Shown here piece after piece: positions 9,480 to 19,246 of a DNA stretch of 64,000 nucleotides. The notes under the pieces were generated by a model, which did not search any database, was not told the origin of the DNA, and saw only the letters and a list, made by a program, of their open reading frames with translations. The first letter of the stretch is position 1. Every line of letters begins with the position of its first letter. The stretch covers positions 248,001 to 312,000 of the forward strand of contig NZ_JAKLUA010000003.1 in assembly GCF_022012435.1 (NCBI RefSeq). Direction: 5' to 3'. The DNA comes from Bradyrhizobium zhengyangense (GTDB lineage Bacteria > Pseudomonadota > Alphaproteobacteria > Rhizobiales > Xanthobacteraceae). A program made the position numbers and the translations under genes.

Positions 9480-9519
9480 ATGCATCTGCATCCAATAGTC
9501 AAGATTGATGCAGGTGCAT
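9480..9519. promoter_or_regulatory. twin palindromes, candidate MarR operators
   Basis: ATGCATCTGCAT (9480-9491) and ATGCAGGTGCAT (9508-9519) are two copies of ATGCA-N2-TGCAT with centres 28 bp apart, in the 126-bp divergent gap between the GST and MarR genes. A minus-strand TTGACT lies between them at 9503-9498, so occupancy of these sites would cover the GST promoter region. Binding is inferred. Confidence 0.6.
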
Positions 9520-9559
9520 CGAGTGGGGTAAGAAGCGGACGACGAGCTTGAGCGGGACC

Positions 9560-10057
9560 ATGAAACGCAAACCATCAACCGAGGCAACCAGTGCCTGGAT
9601 CCGCCTGATGCGGGTGCAGAGCCGCGTGCTTGACTGCGTGGAGCAGGACCTCAAGAAGGCCGGGTTCCCGCCACTGGCATGGTACGACGCGCTGCTCGAA
9701 TTGTCGCGCGCGCCGAGCGGAGAGCTGCGGCCGGTGGAGCTCGAGCGGCAAATGCTGATCCCGCAATACTCCACCTCGCGACTGATCGACCGCCTGGTCG
9801 ACGAGGGCCTCGCCTCCCGGCGTGAATGCAAGATCGACAAGCGCGGCCAGTTCGTCGAGATCACGGAGGCCGGCCGCGAATTGCAGAAGCGGATGTGGGG
9901 CGCCTACTCGGCTGCGATCGAGAAATATGTCGGCTCGAAACTGTCCGATGCCGATGCCGTCAAGCTCAGCGGTCTGCTCGACCGGCTCGGGTGCTCGTGC
10001 GGCGAGATGAAGCTGCCGCCCGTCGCGAACGTCAACGAAACCTCGCCGTCGCGATGA
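9560..10057 (+). CDS. MarR family transcriptional regulator
   Basis: This 165-residue winged-helix regulator has the MarR layout: dimerisation helix, a PLAWYDALLELSRAPSGELR helix-turn segment, recognition helix in YSTSRLIDRLVDEGL, and a wing CKIDKRGQFVEITEAGRE. MarR proteins usually repress a divergent detoxification gene and are released by a phenolic or oxidant ligand. A Cys pair near the C-terminus (LGCSCGEM) could be redox-responsive, which is inference. The ATG at 9560 is preferred. A TTG at 9548 could extend it by four residues. It is divergent from the GST gene with palindromic operators between. Confidence 0.9.
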   Translation: MKRKPSTEATSAWIRLMRVQSRVLDCVEQDLKKAGFPPLAWYDALLELSRAPSGELRPVELERQMLIPQYSTSRLIDRLVDEGLASRRECKIDKRGQFVEITEAGRELQKRMWGAYSAAIEKYVGSKLSDADAVKLSGLLDRLGCSCGEMKLPPVANVNETSPSR

Positions 10058-10159
10058 CCGCGCGGCAAACCAGCTCGTCCGTGCACCCCTGGGGGTTCGC
10101 GGACCGTCCCCATCACCCGCGCGCCTTCGATCGAAGCGCCCTTTTGATTAGAGTTTGAT

Positions 10160-11530
10160 ATGGCGCGAGACCAGATCGATATGACGCCGCTGCAATCACG
10201 CGACGAGCTCGTCGCGTGGTTCGAGGCCGGCTGCAAGGACCCGTCCGAATTCCGTATGGGTACCGAGCACGAGAAGACGCCGTTCACGCTCGAAGGCCAC
10301 CGTCCCGTGCCGTACGAAGGCGCGCGCGGCATCGGTGCGCTGCTCGAGGGCATGAAACTCCTGCTCGGCTGGGAGCCGATCATGGAGAAGGGTAACATCA
10401 TCGGTCTCTACGACGTCACCGGCGGCGGCGCGATCTCGCTCGAACCCGGCGGACAGTTCGAACTGTCAGGCGCGCCGGTCGAGAACGTGCACCAGACCCA
10501 GAGCGAGCTGATGGCGCATCTGGCGCAGGTGCGCGAGATCGCGACTCCGCTGGGCATCGGCTTCCTCGGCCTCGGCATGACGCCGTCCTGGTCGCGCGCC
10601 GACATCCCGGTCATGCCCAAGGGCCGCTACAAGATCATGACCAACTACATGCCGAAGGTCGGCCAATACGGCCTCGACATGATGTACCGGACCTGCACGG
10701 TGCAGACCAATCTCGATTTCTCCTCCGAAGCCGACATGGTCAAGAAGCTGCGCGTCTCGCTGGCGCTGCAGCCGGTCGCGACCGCCCTGTTCGCCAATTC
10801 GCCGTTCACGGAAGGCAAGCCGAACGGCTTCCTCTCCTTCCGCTCCGAAATCTGGCGCGACACCGACAATGCGCGTGCTGGCATGATGCCGTGGGCGTTC
10901 GAGGACGGCATGGGCTTTGAGCGCTATGTCGACTACGCGCTCGACGTGCCCATGTATTTCGTCAAGCGCGGCGACGATTACATCGACGTGTCGGGCTCCT
11001 CGTTCCGCGCCTTCTTCGACGGCCGCAACAACAATCTGCCCGGCGAGCGTCCGACGCTGTCGGACTGGGCCAACCATCTCTCGACGATCTTCCCGGAGGT
11101 ACGGCTGAAGCGTTACCTCGAGATGCGCGGCTCCGATGGCGGCCCATGGGGCCGGCTGCCGGCGCTGTCGGCGTTCTGGGCTGGACTGCTCTATGACGAC
11201 GTGTCGCTCGATGCAGCCTGGGACTTGGTGAAGCACTGGACTGCACATGAACGCCAGGCGCTACGCGACGATGTGCCGCGCTTCGGCTTCAAGGCCCGGA
11301 TCAAGGACCACTATCTGTTCGAGATCGCCAAGGAATGCCTCGTACTGGCACATGCGGGCCTGCGTCGCCGCGGTCGCATCGACGCCATCGGCCGCGACGA
11401 AACCCGGCATCTGGAGCCGCTCGATCGCATCATCGATTCCGGTCGGACACCGGCCGAGGAGATGCTCGAGAAGTTCAACGGCTCCTGGAAGGGCTCGGTG
11501 GAACCGGCCTACGCGGAATACGCGTTCTAG
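10160..11530 (+). CDS. gshA: glutamate-cysteine ligase
   Basis: This 456-residue enzyme carries out the first, ATP-dependent step of glutathione synthesis, joining Glu and Cys through the gamma-carboxyl. Length and motifs match the plant-type GCL found in alphaproteobacteria: FRMGTEHEKTPFTLEGHRPV near the N-terminus, the SLEPGGQFELSGAPVENVH segment for substrate and metal binding, and MTNYMPKVGQYGLDMMYRTC. It follows the MarR gene on the same strand after about 100 bp, near the GST gene, so it may share redox-related control. An E. coli-type GshA would look different. Confidence 0.93.
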   Translation: MARDQIDMTPLQSRDELVAWFEAGCKDPSEFRMGTEHEKTPFTLEGHRPVPYEGARGIGALLEGMKLLLGWEPIMEKGNIIGLYDVTGGGAISLEPGGQFELSGAPVENVHQTQSELMAHLAQVREIATPLGIGFLGLGMTPSWSRADIPVMPKGRYKIMTNYMPKVGQYGLDMMYRTCTVQTNLDFSSEADMVKKLRVSLALQPVATALFANSPFTEGKPNGFLSFRSEIWRDTDNARAGMMPWAFEDGMGFERYVDYALDVPMYFVKRGDDYIDVSGSSFRAFFDGRNNNLPGERPTLSDWANHLSTIFPEVRLKRYLEMRGSDGGPWGRLPALSAFWAGLLYDDVSLDAAWDLVKHWTAHERQALRDDVPRFGFKARIKDHYLFEIAKECLVLAHAGLRRRGRIDAIGRDETRHLEPLDRIIDSGRTPAEEMLEKFNGSWKGSVEPAYAEYAF

Positions 11531-11679
11531 CTCTAGGCAAATAGACCAACGACCAGGTTCTAGGCCGTTCATCGCCCGTACAGGTTTACGGCGATCAAAT
11601 GACCGGCCGAAAAAACCTGAGCGTCGTCAATAACTCGAAAGCTGTTCCGATGGGGAAGGGCCGCCCGCCTGAGGCCGTC

Positions 11680-12243
11680 ATGGCAAAGGTCGTGATGGCA
11701 AGGGCTTTGGCTTGCGTCGTGGCCTGTGCCGCGCTGCTTGCGCTCGCCTTTGCGAGCGTCCCTGCCCGAGCCCAGACGGCGTTCGACCGGCCCGGCGGCG
11801 ATTATTTCAGCACGCCGGTCACGTCGGGTGATCCCGAGGATTGCGCATTGCTTTGCGAGCGCGATCGCCGCTGCCGCGCCTGGAGCTTCAGCTATCCTGA
11901 TATCGATGGGGCCGCGGCTGTATGCTGGCTCAAGAATACCGTGCCGCCGCGACAGCCAGCCAATTGCTGTATCTCCGGCGTGCGCGGCGCCGGCGTGATC
12001 GAGCCGCGTGTCGAGGGCGTCGAGACCTCGATCGACCGCCCCGGCGGCGATTTGCGCAATTTCGAGCTCAAGGAGGGCGAGGGCGAGGAAGTCTGCAAGG
12101 CCGCCTGTACCGCCGACAACAAGTGCCGCGCCTTCACCTATGCCCGCCCCGGCTATACCGGGCGCGAGGCGCGCTGCTTCCTGAAAAAGGACATCAAGCC
12201 GCCGCGGCGGAAGGCCGGGTTCACGTCGGGCGTGGTGCGGTAG
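11680..12243 (+). CDS. PAN-domain secreted protein with two PAN/Apple repeats
   Basis: A signal peptide (MAKVVMARALACVVACAALL, cleavage likely after ARA near residue 30) is followed by two PAN/Apple-type repeats. Each begins with (F/I)DRPGGD(Y/L), contains a Cys pair (CALLCERDRRCRAWSF and CKAACTADNKCRAFTY) and ends with a Cys-(Trp/Phe)-Leu-Lys strand. PAN domains are disulfide-stabilised and bind protein or carbohydrate. The ligand here is unknown. I chose the ATG at 11680, which has GAGG five bases upstream and puts the signal peptide at the N-terminus. In-frame ATGs at 11599 and 11650 are alternatives. The protein is probably periplasmic. Confidence 0.8.
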   Translation: MAKVVMARALACVVACAALLALAFASVPARAQTAFDRPGGDYFSTPVTSGDPEDCALLCERDRRCRAWSFSYPDIDGAAAVCWLKNTVPPRQPANCCISGVRGAGVIEPRVEGVETSIDRPGGDLRNFELKEGEGEEVCKAACTADNKCRAFTYARPGYTGREARCFLKKDIKPPRRKAGFTSGVVR

Positions 12244-12262
12244 GCGCAGCCTTTTCCACCGA

Positions 12263-12336
12263 CATTGCGAGCGCAGCGAAGCAATCCAGCGTCTCTCCGC
12301 GGAAGGATTCTCGATTGCTTCGCTGCGCTCGCAATG
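12263..12336. repeat. intergenic palindromic repeat (Bradyrhizobium type)
   Basis: Perfect 23-bp arms at 12263-12285 (begins CATTGCGAGCGCAGCG) and 12314-12336 are separated by 28 bp, making a 74-bp element between two convergent genes. I recall the arm sequence as a very common Bradyrhizobium and Rhodopseudomonas intergenic repeat. It could fold as a bidirectional terminator. Confidence 0.8.
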
Positions 12337-12370
12337 ACGATGTGGATGCATCGCGGGGAAAGACGACATC

Positions 12371-12946
12371 TCACTCCGCAGCAATGACCGTAAGCTCCGG
12401 CCATAGCGCCTTCCATCGCGCCACCTTCGCCGCGTAATTTGCCGCGGAAAAATTCGGGCCGGGATTGGGGCGCGCAATCAGGTCCGCGACGTCGCCAAGC
12501 CCGTGCGGCGCGTAGACCTCGTAACCGTCACCAGCAGGCTTCACGCCCACTTGCGTGTTCTGCGTCAGGAAACGGTCGATGCCGTCAGTCGAGCACGACA
12601 ATGGCGGATAGGGCAGGGCGTGCTTGGCCGGGTACCACAGATGCACGCGGGCCTGGTTGCGGGTCTCGATCTTGACGCCGAGATGATCGAGCTGCGCCTG
12701 CAGTTTGCGGATCACCGCGTCCTCCGCGTCCCAGGAGGTATCAGGATCGAAGTAGAAGATGTCGTAATCGGCGATGCCGTGATCGATGGCGCGGCCCGTG
12801 AGCACATTCCATACCGTCTGCACCAGGCATCCCGAGACCAGCCACGCATCCGGCAGCGCGAGCCGATCAAGCTCATCAAGGATCGCGACGTTGACCGGGT
12901 TCTTCAGCGCCAGCGCAAGAAAGCGCGGCTCATCCATGAGCGTCAT
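12371..12946 (-). CDS. nucleotidyltransferase family protein (DUF925 type)
   Basis: This 191-residue protein has the layout of the minimal nucleotidyltransferase family formerly DUF925. A helical N-terminus is followed by AWLVSGCLVQTVWNVLTGR and then IADYDIFYFDPDTSWDAED, whose acidic DYD motif is the likely metal-binding site. Later conserved-looking stretches are RVHLWYPAKH and YAPHGLGDVADL. A nucleotidyl-transfer role is inferred from the fold and the substrate is unknown. The start overlaps the stop of the upstream MmcQ/YjbR gene by four bases (ATGA), so the two are translationally coupled. Confidence 0.82.
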   Translation of the reverse strand: MTLMDEPRFLALALKNPVNVAILDELDRLALPDAWLVSGCLVQTVWNVLTGRAIDHGIADYDIFYFDPDTSWDAEDAVIRKLQAQLDHLGVKIETRNQARVHLWYPAKHALPYPPLSCSTDGIDRFLTQNTQVGVKPAGDGYEVYAPHGLGDVADLIARPNPGPNFSAANYAAKVARWKALWPELTVIAAE

Positions 12947-13290
12947 GCATTTGCGCGCGCATCATAGTCCGCTCGCGCTGCCTTCGATGCCAGCACGCGC
13001 CAGCGCCGCCGCAAAAGCGTCTCCACGATCGCGCGCTTCGCCTTGGACAGGCGGATCAGAACGATCGGATAGTCCGCGTAATGATCGGTGAAGTAGAAGA
13101 TCTTCGGTTGGCTCTCGACCAGCATCGCGCGCTCGTCGATCGGCACGTCAGGCATCACCAGGCTGTCGCCATCCTCTTTCAGGCGCGCCAGCATCTTCTT
13201 GCGCACCTTCAGAGCGGGGGTGCCGTAGGAAGTGCCGTCCTCGACCTCCGGCCACGTCAGCGCAAATTTTCTGACGTCGTCGAAGGTCAT
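12943..13290 (-). CDS. MmcQ/YjbR family protein
   Basis: This 115-residue protein is of the MmcQ/YjbR fold: MTFDDVRKFALTWPEVEDGT at the N-terminus, then SYGTPALKVRKKMLARLKED and a basic C-terminal helix (LRRRWRVLASKAARADYD). Family members have a double-wing DNA-binding-like fold and are often annotated as DNA-binding, but biochemical proof is thin. It is the first of a two-gene unit with the nucleotidyltransferase gene (ATGA overlap) and starts nine bases downstream of the lepB stop, so the three genes may be co-transcribed. Confidence 0.87.
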   Translation of the reverse strand: MTFDDVRKFALTWPEVEDGTSYGTPALKVRKKMLARLKEDGDSLVMPDVPIDERAMLVESQPKIFYFTDHYADYPIVLIRLSKAKRAIVETLLRRRWRVLASKAARADYDARANA

Positions 13291-13299
13291 GAGACCTCC

Positions 13300-14076
13300 T
13301 CAGTGCACGGCGGTGAAGAACCGCGCGAGCCGGAAGCCGGAGAGCCAGGTCCAGACCGGTTGGCCGCGCATGCCGAGATCCCAGGAGCCGAGCACGGCAT
13401 CGGCACGGCCGACGAGATTGTCGACCGGCAAGAGGCCAACGCCGCCAGAGCGCAGCGGCACGCGGCTGTCGGCGGAGTTGTCCCTGTTGTCGCCGAGCAC
13501 GAAAAGATATCCCGCCGGCACCTTCACCTCGGGCGTGTTGTCGAGCGGACCGTTGTCGCGCATCTTGAAGATGAGGTGCGAGACGCCGTTCGGCAGCGTC
13601 TCGACGTAACGATAGGCCGGCTCGCTGCCGCCATTGTCGTCTTCGGCGGCACCAACGCCGTCAGGCTTCAATTCGGCGGGACGGTCGTTGATGAAGAGCT
13701 GCCCCTGTCGCATCTGGATGCGGTCGCCGGGAAGGCCGACGACGCGCTTGACCCAGGCCTGCGAGCGGTCGCCGGGCCAGCGGAATACGACAACGTCGCC
13801 TTGCTTCGGCGTCTCCGCGAAGACCCGGCCGGTTTCCGGCAGGTTGATCTGGATCGGCAGCGACGAGGTGCCGTAGCCATAGGGGAATTTCGAAGCGAGC
13901 AGCGCGTCGCCGATCAACAGCGTCGGCTCCATCGAGCCCGACGGCACGTAGAACGGCTCGGCGAGCGCGCCCTTGGCGATGAAGACAGCAGCGACGATGC
14001 CGGCGAGCTGCACCAGCTGTGCGACAAAGCCGGAGCCCTTCCGCTTGGGAGCGGCAGTTACCTTCTCAACGCTCAT
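13300..14076 (-). CDS. lepB: signal peptidase I
   Basis: This 258-residue membrane serine peptidase cleaves signal peptides of exported proteins. One N-terminal membrane anchor spans about residues 17-38 (VAQLVQLAGIVAAVFIAKGA). The catalytic Ser48 is in PSGSMEPTLLIGD and the general-base Lys110 is in AWVKRVVGLPGD. The box E-like motif VLGDNRDNSADSR is near the C-terminus. The ATG at 14076 is chosen because it overlaps the tldD stop (ATGA at 14073-14076) and gives the normal family N-terminus; the frame is open further upstream but only as antisense of tldD. This copy has one N-terminal segment and a periplasmic catalytic body. Confidence 0.95.
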   Translation of the reverse strand: MSVEKVTAAPKRKGSGFVAQLVQLAGIVAAVFIAKGALAEPFYVPSGSMEPTLLIGDALLASKFPYGYGTSSLPIQINLPETGRVFAETPKQGDVVVFRWPGDRSQAWVKRVVGLPGDRIQMRQGQLFINDRPAELKPDGVGAAEDDNGGSEPAYRYVETLPNGVSHLIFKMRDNGPLDNTPEVKVPAGYLFVLGDNRDNSADSRVPLRSGGVGLLPVDNLVGRADAVLGSWDLGMRGQPVWTWLSGFRLARFFTAVH

Positions 14077-15500
14077 GCGCCCGTTCCACCCACCGTAATG
14101 CGTTCCATCAGAAGCGACGGCTGGCCGACGCCGACAGGCACGCCCTGGCCGTTCTTGCCGCAGGTGCCGATGCCGGTATCGAGCGCGAGATCGTTGCCGA
14201 TCATGCGGATGCGATGCAGGTCGGTCGGCCCATTGCCGATCAGCATGGCGCCCTTCAGCGGCGCGCCCAGCTTGCCGTTCTCGATCTTGTAGGCCTCGGT
14301 GCACTGGAACACGTATTTGCCCGAGGTGATGTCGACCTGCCCGCCGCCGAAATTTGCGGCAAACACGCCGTTCTTCACCGACGCGAGAATCTCGGCCGGG
14401 TCGCGGTCGCCCGCGAGCATGTAGGTGTTGGTCATGCGCGGCATCGGCACATGGGCATAGCCCTGGCGCCGGCCATTGCCGGTCGGCTTCATGTTCATCA
14501 GCCGCGCGTTCTGGCGGTCCTGCATGTAGCCGACCAGGATGCCGTCCTCGATCAGCACGGTGCGGTTGGTCGGCGTGCCCTCGTCGTCGATCGACAGCGA
14601 GCCGCGCCTTGAGGCGATGGTGCCGTCGTCGACCACGGTGACGCCCTTCGCGGCGACCTGCTGGCCCATCAGGCCGGCGAAGGCCGAGGTCTTCTTGCGG
14701 TTGAAGTCGCCCTCGAGGCCGTGGCCGACCGCCTCATGCAGCATCACGCCGGGCCAGCCGGCGCCCAGCACGACGTCCATTTCGCCCGCGGGGGCCGGAA
14801 TCGATTCCAGATTGACCAGCGCCTCGCGCAGTGCGCCGTCGGCGGCTTCGCGCCAATTCTTGCTCTCGATGAACTCGGCATAGCCGGCACGGCCGCCATA
14901 ACCCTTGCTGCCGCTCTCCTGGCGGTCGCCTTGACCCGCGACGACGGAGATGTTGACGCGCACCAGCGGGCGGATGTCGCGATAGCTCTCGCCGTCGGGG
15001 CGCAGGATCTCGACGACCTGCCAGGTCGCGCCCAGGCTGACGCTGACCTGCCGCACCCGCGGATCCTTGTCGCGCATGTAAGCGTCGATCTCGGCGAGCA
15101 GCTTGACCTTGATCTCGAAGCCCGGCGCATCCAGCGGATTCTCATCGCCATAGAGGCGGACATTGGTGTGCGGGGGCGGGGCGGCAAAGCTGCCGGAATA
15201 GCCGCCGCGTACGGCCGCGACAGCGTCGGCGGCGCGAATCAGCGCCGGCAGCGACACATCGGAGGAATGCGCATAGCCGACCGCATCGTCCTTGACGGCG
15301 CGCAGGCCAAAGCCCTGCGAGGTGTCGTAGGTCGCTTGCTTCAGCCGCCCATTGTCGAACATCAGCGCTTCGGTCTGGCTGTATTCGAGGAACAATTCGC
15401 CGTCGTCGGCACCGGAAAGCCCACGCGCGACCTCGTTGCGAACCTGGTCGCGGTCGAGATTGGCGCGGTCGAGCAGGGAGGTTGTGGCAGGATTGGTCAT
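14073..15500 (-). CDS. tldD: metalloprotease TldD
   Basis: This 475-residue subunit of the TldD/TldE zinc protease processes modified peptides such as microcins and degrades unfolded peptides. The metal-binding helix is seen in MLHEAVGHGLEGDFNRKKTS (HExxxH). Other landmarks are SRRGSLSIDDEGTPT and GVFAANFGGGQVD, with C-terminal LIGNGPTDLHRIRMIGNDL. Length agrees with the family. ATG 15500 is preferred; in-frame starts at 15512 and 15575 add non-conserved residues. The partner TldE is not in this window. It overlaps lepB by four bases and both are probably co-transcribed. Confidence 0.93.
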   Translation of the reverse strand: MTNPATTSLLDRANLDRDQVRNEVARGLSGADDGELFLEYSQTEALMFDNGRLKQATYDTSQGFGLRAVKDDAVGYAHSSDVSLPALIRAADAVAAVRGGYSGSFAAPPPHTNVRLYGDENPLDAPGFEIKVKLLAEIDAYMRDKDPRVRQVSVSLGATWQVVEILRPDGESYRDIRPLVRVNISVVAGQGDRQESGSKGYGGRAGYAEFIESKNWREAADGALREALVNLESIPAPAGEMDVVLGAGWPGVMLHEAVGHGLEGDFNRKKTSAFAGLMGQQVAAKGVTVVDDGTIASRRGSLSIDDEGTPTNRTVLIEDGILVGYMQDRQNARLMNMKPTGNGRRQGYAHVPMPRMTNTYMLAGDRDPAEILASVKNGVFAANFGGGQVDITSGKYVFQCTEAYKIENGKLGAPLKGAMLIGNGPTDLHRIRMIGNDLALDTGIGTCGKNGQGVPVGVGQPSLLMERITVGGTGA

Positions 15501-15610
15501 GCGTCCGTCCATTATCGGGGGATGTGAGGCAAGATAATGGTTTTGGATTGGTTCCGCGAGGGCGCGACGCCTCACATTACGGAAACAATAGGTTCGCCGC
15601 TGGCTTAGCC

Positions 15611-16171
15611 CTACGGCAGCTTGTCATAGCCCTCGCCGAGCCCGTTCAGGCTGAGCGGGAAGCCGATGCCTTCTTCCGGCGTCTCGAAGATGATGAAGGT
15701 CGCGGTCTTGGCGCTGCGGAGCTGGCCGAGCAGCTTGTCGTCCATGACGACCTCGGCGACGCAGCCATTGGGCAGGCAGCGGACGAAGCCGGCGCGGCCG
15801 ACGTCCTGGTTGTCGAGCTTCAGTCCGAGGCCGGAGGGCAGCAGCACGCCCAGGGGGGCGACCACGCGCATCAGGCGGCTCTTCTGGTCGGCGGTCTTGA
15901 GCACGATCACGGTAAGGCCCGCATTGGAGCGGTCCTCCGCCACCACGCTCTGGATCAGGGCGCATTGCTCGGCCTGGGCGCCCGGCGGGGTGTCGCAGCG
16001 GATCTGCCAGTCGCCATGAACGGAGCGCACCGCGCCCTGCGCATGGGCAACGCTTGATAGGAGAAGGCCGGGAAGGGACAGGGAAAGGGCGACTGCCAGG
16101 AGGCCGATCAGCGTCGTGAGACCGTTAGTCGGCCATTTAGCCGATCTTGCCATGCATCTCGAAAGCCCCAT
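15611..16171 (-). CDS. invasion-associated locus B (IalB) family protein
   Basis: This 186-residue exported protein has an N-terminal hydrophobic signal (about residues 18-44, ending VAHAQG) and an IalB core: VHGDWQIRCDTPPGAQAEQC, a Cys pair in VRCLPNGCVAEV, and a C-terminal ETPEEGIGFPLSLNG. IalB-family proteins were named from Bartonella; in soil rhizobia their role is not established, and a periplasmic beta-sandwich fold is assumed. Start 16171 is favoured by AGAGGGA eight bases upstream; 16153 is also possible. It is divergent from the cytochrome oxidase operon. Confidence 0.85.
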   Translation of the reverse strand: MGLSRCMARSAKWPTNGLTTLIGLLAVALSLSLPGLLLSSVAHAQGAVRSVHGDWQIRCDTPPGAQAEQCALIQSVVAEDRSNAGLTVIVLKTADQKSRLMRVVAPLGVLLPSGLGLKLDNQDVGRAGFVRCLPNGCVAEVVMDDKLLGQLRSAKTATFIIFETPEEGIGFPLSLNGLGEGYDKLP

Positions 16172-16618
16172 CGGGGTCGGTCCCTCTGCTCGCTTAGGTC
16201 GCTCGCGCTGGAGGACTGATACGGGAATGACGGCGTCTTGAAGGCAATTCACAAGCAAATTCCGCGCCGCCTTGGCCGCCATTGCCGCCACGAATCAGGT
16301 TCCTGCGGGGCCCTCCGCCTGTGCCTACAGCGAGCAATCCGGCTGTCAAGCCGCGGCATCCCGGGAAACGGTATTTTTGTCTGATGTTACTAGGAAATAT
16401 CTTGCGGGTGATCGCAGACAGAGGGGCCTCAAGACTGCATTGCGATAGATCAAGAATTATGGTTTGAGAGGCTTGATTTCGGCGTTCTAGCGATCTGGCC
16501 CCAATTCCTCTTAGAGGTATTCTTGCGCGGCGGTTTGTCAGACGGGCGGATCGAATAAGCGTTCCCCAAAAACAGGGGAAGGCACTTGGGGTGATTTCGT
16601 TAGGGGAGCGCGAACGGC
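16172..16618. other. 447-bp divergent gap between ialB and ctaC
   Basis: I see no gene here. It contains a FixK/FNR-like half-site pair at 16440-16453 and a small palindrome CCTCTTAGAGG near 16508. AGGGGAG at 16602-16608 is the ctaC ribosome-binding site. No convincing sigma-70 promoter stood out. Confidence 0.5.
16440..16453. promoter_or_regulatory. FixK2/FNR-like box upstream of ctaC
   Basis: TTGC-GATAGA-TCAA matches the rhizobial FixK2 consensus TTG(A/C)-N6-(T/G)CAA. It lies about 166 bp before the ctaC start. It is a single, imperfectly symmetric match, so function is tentative. Confidence 0.35.
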
Positions 16619-17464
16619 ATGAAGATGTCGATGGGCCGGGTGGGCCGACACTTGCTGGGATTGGCCGTGGCGGGTCTGGCGCTGGCGACGGGCGGTGCGG
16701 CATTTGCCGAGGCCGAGCTCGGGCAGCCGGCGCCGTGGGAATGGCACCTGCAGGGCTCTGCTTCCCCGGTGATGGACAACATCGTCTGGTTCCATAACTT
16801 CTTGTCCGTGCTGATCATCGTCATCACGCTGTTCGTGCTGGCGCTGCTGGTCATCGTGGTGATGAAGTTCAACGCGAAGGCCAATCCGGTGCCGTCGCGG
16901 ACCACCCACAACACGCTGATCGAGGTGGTGTGGACCCTGGTGCCGGTGCTGATCCTGGTCGGCATCGCGGTGCCGTCGTTCCGCCTGCTGTTCCTCGAGC
17001 TCGACGTGCCGAAGGCGGATCTGACCATCAAGGCGACCGGCAAGCAGTGGTACTGGTCCTACGCTTACCCTGATAACGGCAAGTTCGAGTTCGACTCGTT
17101 GCTGGCTCAGGACAAGCAGCCCCGCCTCCTCGGCGTCGACAACGAGATGGTGGTTCCGGTCAACAAGGTGATTCGTGTTCAGGTCACCGGCGCCGACGTC
17201 ATCCACGCGTTCGCGCTGCCGGCGTTCGGCGTCAAGATCGACGCCATACCGGGGCGCCTGAACGAGACCTGGTTCAAGGCCACCAAGACCGGCATGTTCT
17301 ACGGCCAGTGCTCGGAGCTTTGCGGCAAGGACCACGCCTTCATGCCGATCGCGATTCGCGTGGTGAACGATCAGGAGTTCGCCTCCTGGGTTGAATCGGC
17401 GAAGAAGAAGTTTGCGAGCGGCGGCACCAGCACCTTCGCCTCCGCGGCCGGCCCGACGCAGTAG
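16619..17464 (+). CDS. ctaC: cytochrome c oxidase subunit II (aa3 type)
   Basis: This 281-residue CuA subunit accepts electrons from cytochrome c. A signal peptide (1-30) is followed by two membrane segments (about 58-82 and 103-126), then the periplasmic cupredoxin domain. CuA ligands are complete: His196 in VIHAFALP, then Cys231, Cys235, His239 and Met242 in CSELCGKDHAFM. The aromatic electron-entry patch is KQWYWSYAYP. AGGGGAG lies ten bases before the ATG. It leads the ctaCDB-coxF-ctaGE operon. There is no C-terminal haem c motif (CxxCH), so this is the aa3 rather than the caa3 form. Confidence 0.97.
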   Translation: MKMSMGRVGRHLLGLAVAGLALATGGAAFAEAELGQPAPWEWHLQGSASPVMDNIVWFHNFLSVLIIVITLFVLALLVIVVMKFNAKANPVPSRTTHNTLIEVVWTLVPVLILVGIAVPSFRLLFLELDVPKADLTIKATGKQWYWSYAYPDNGKFEFDSLLAQDKQPRLLGVDNEMVVPVNKVIRVQVTGADVIHAFALPAFGVKIDAIPGRLNETWFKATKTGMFYGQCSELCGKDHAFMPIAIRVVNDQEFASWVESAKKKFASGGTSTFASAAGPTQ

Positions 17465-17492
17465 GCGCCGGGCGACGGCTCAAAGGGACTGA

Positions 17493-19181
<1,689 letters not shown>

Positions 19182-19193
19182 GCAACAAAACTC

Positions 19194-19220
19194 CCGCGGC
19201 GCCCGTGACGGGCGCCGCGG
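19194..19220 (+). terminator. intergenic hairpin between ctaD and ctaB
   Basis: CCGCGGCGCCCG (19194-19205), loop TGA, CGGGCGCCGCGG (19209-19220) form a perfect 12-bp GC stem in the 65-bp ctaD-ctaB gap. No T tract follows. It is better read as a partial attenuator or a 3'-end stabiliser that would raise ctaCD over ctaB expression. Confidence 0.6.
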
Positions 19221-19246
19221 CTCTACAACGAAACGAGCAGGTTTAA

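Noticed and set aside
13300..14304. 334-codon version of signal peptidase I
   Set aside because: The extra N-terminal 76 residues overlap tldD on the same strand in another frame and are Arg/His-rich. The ATG at 14076 gives the family's normal start.
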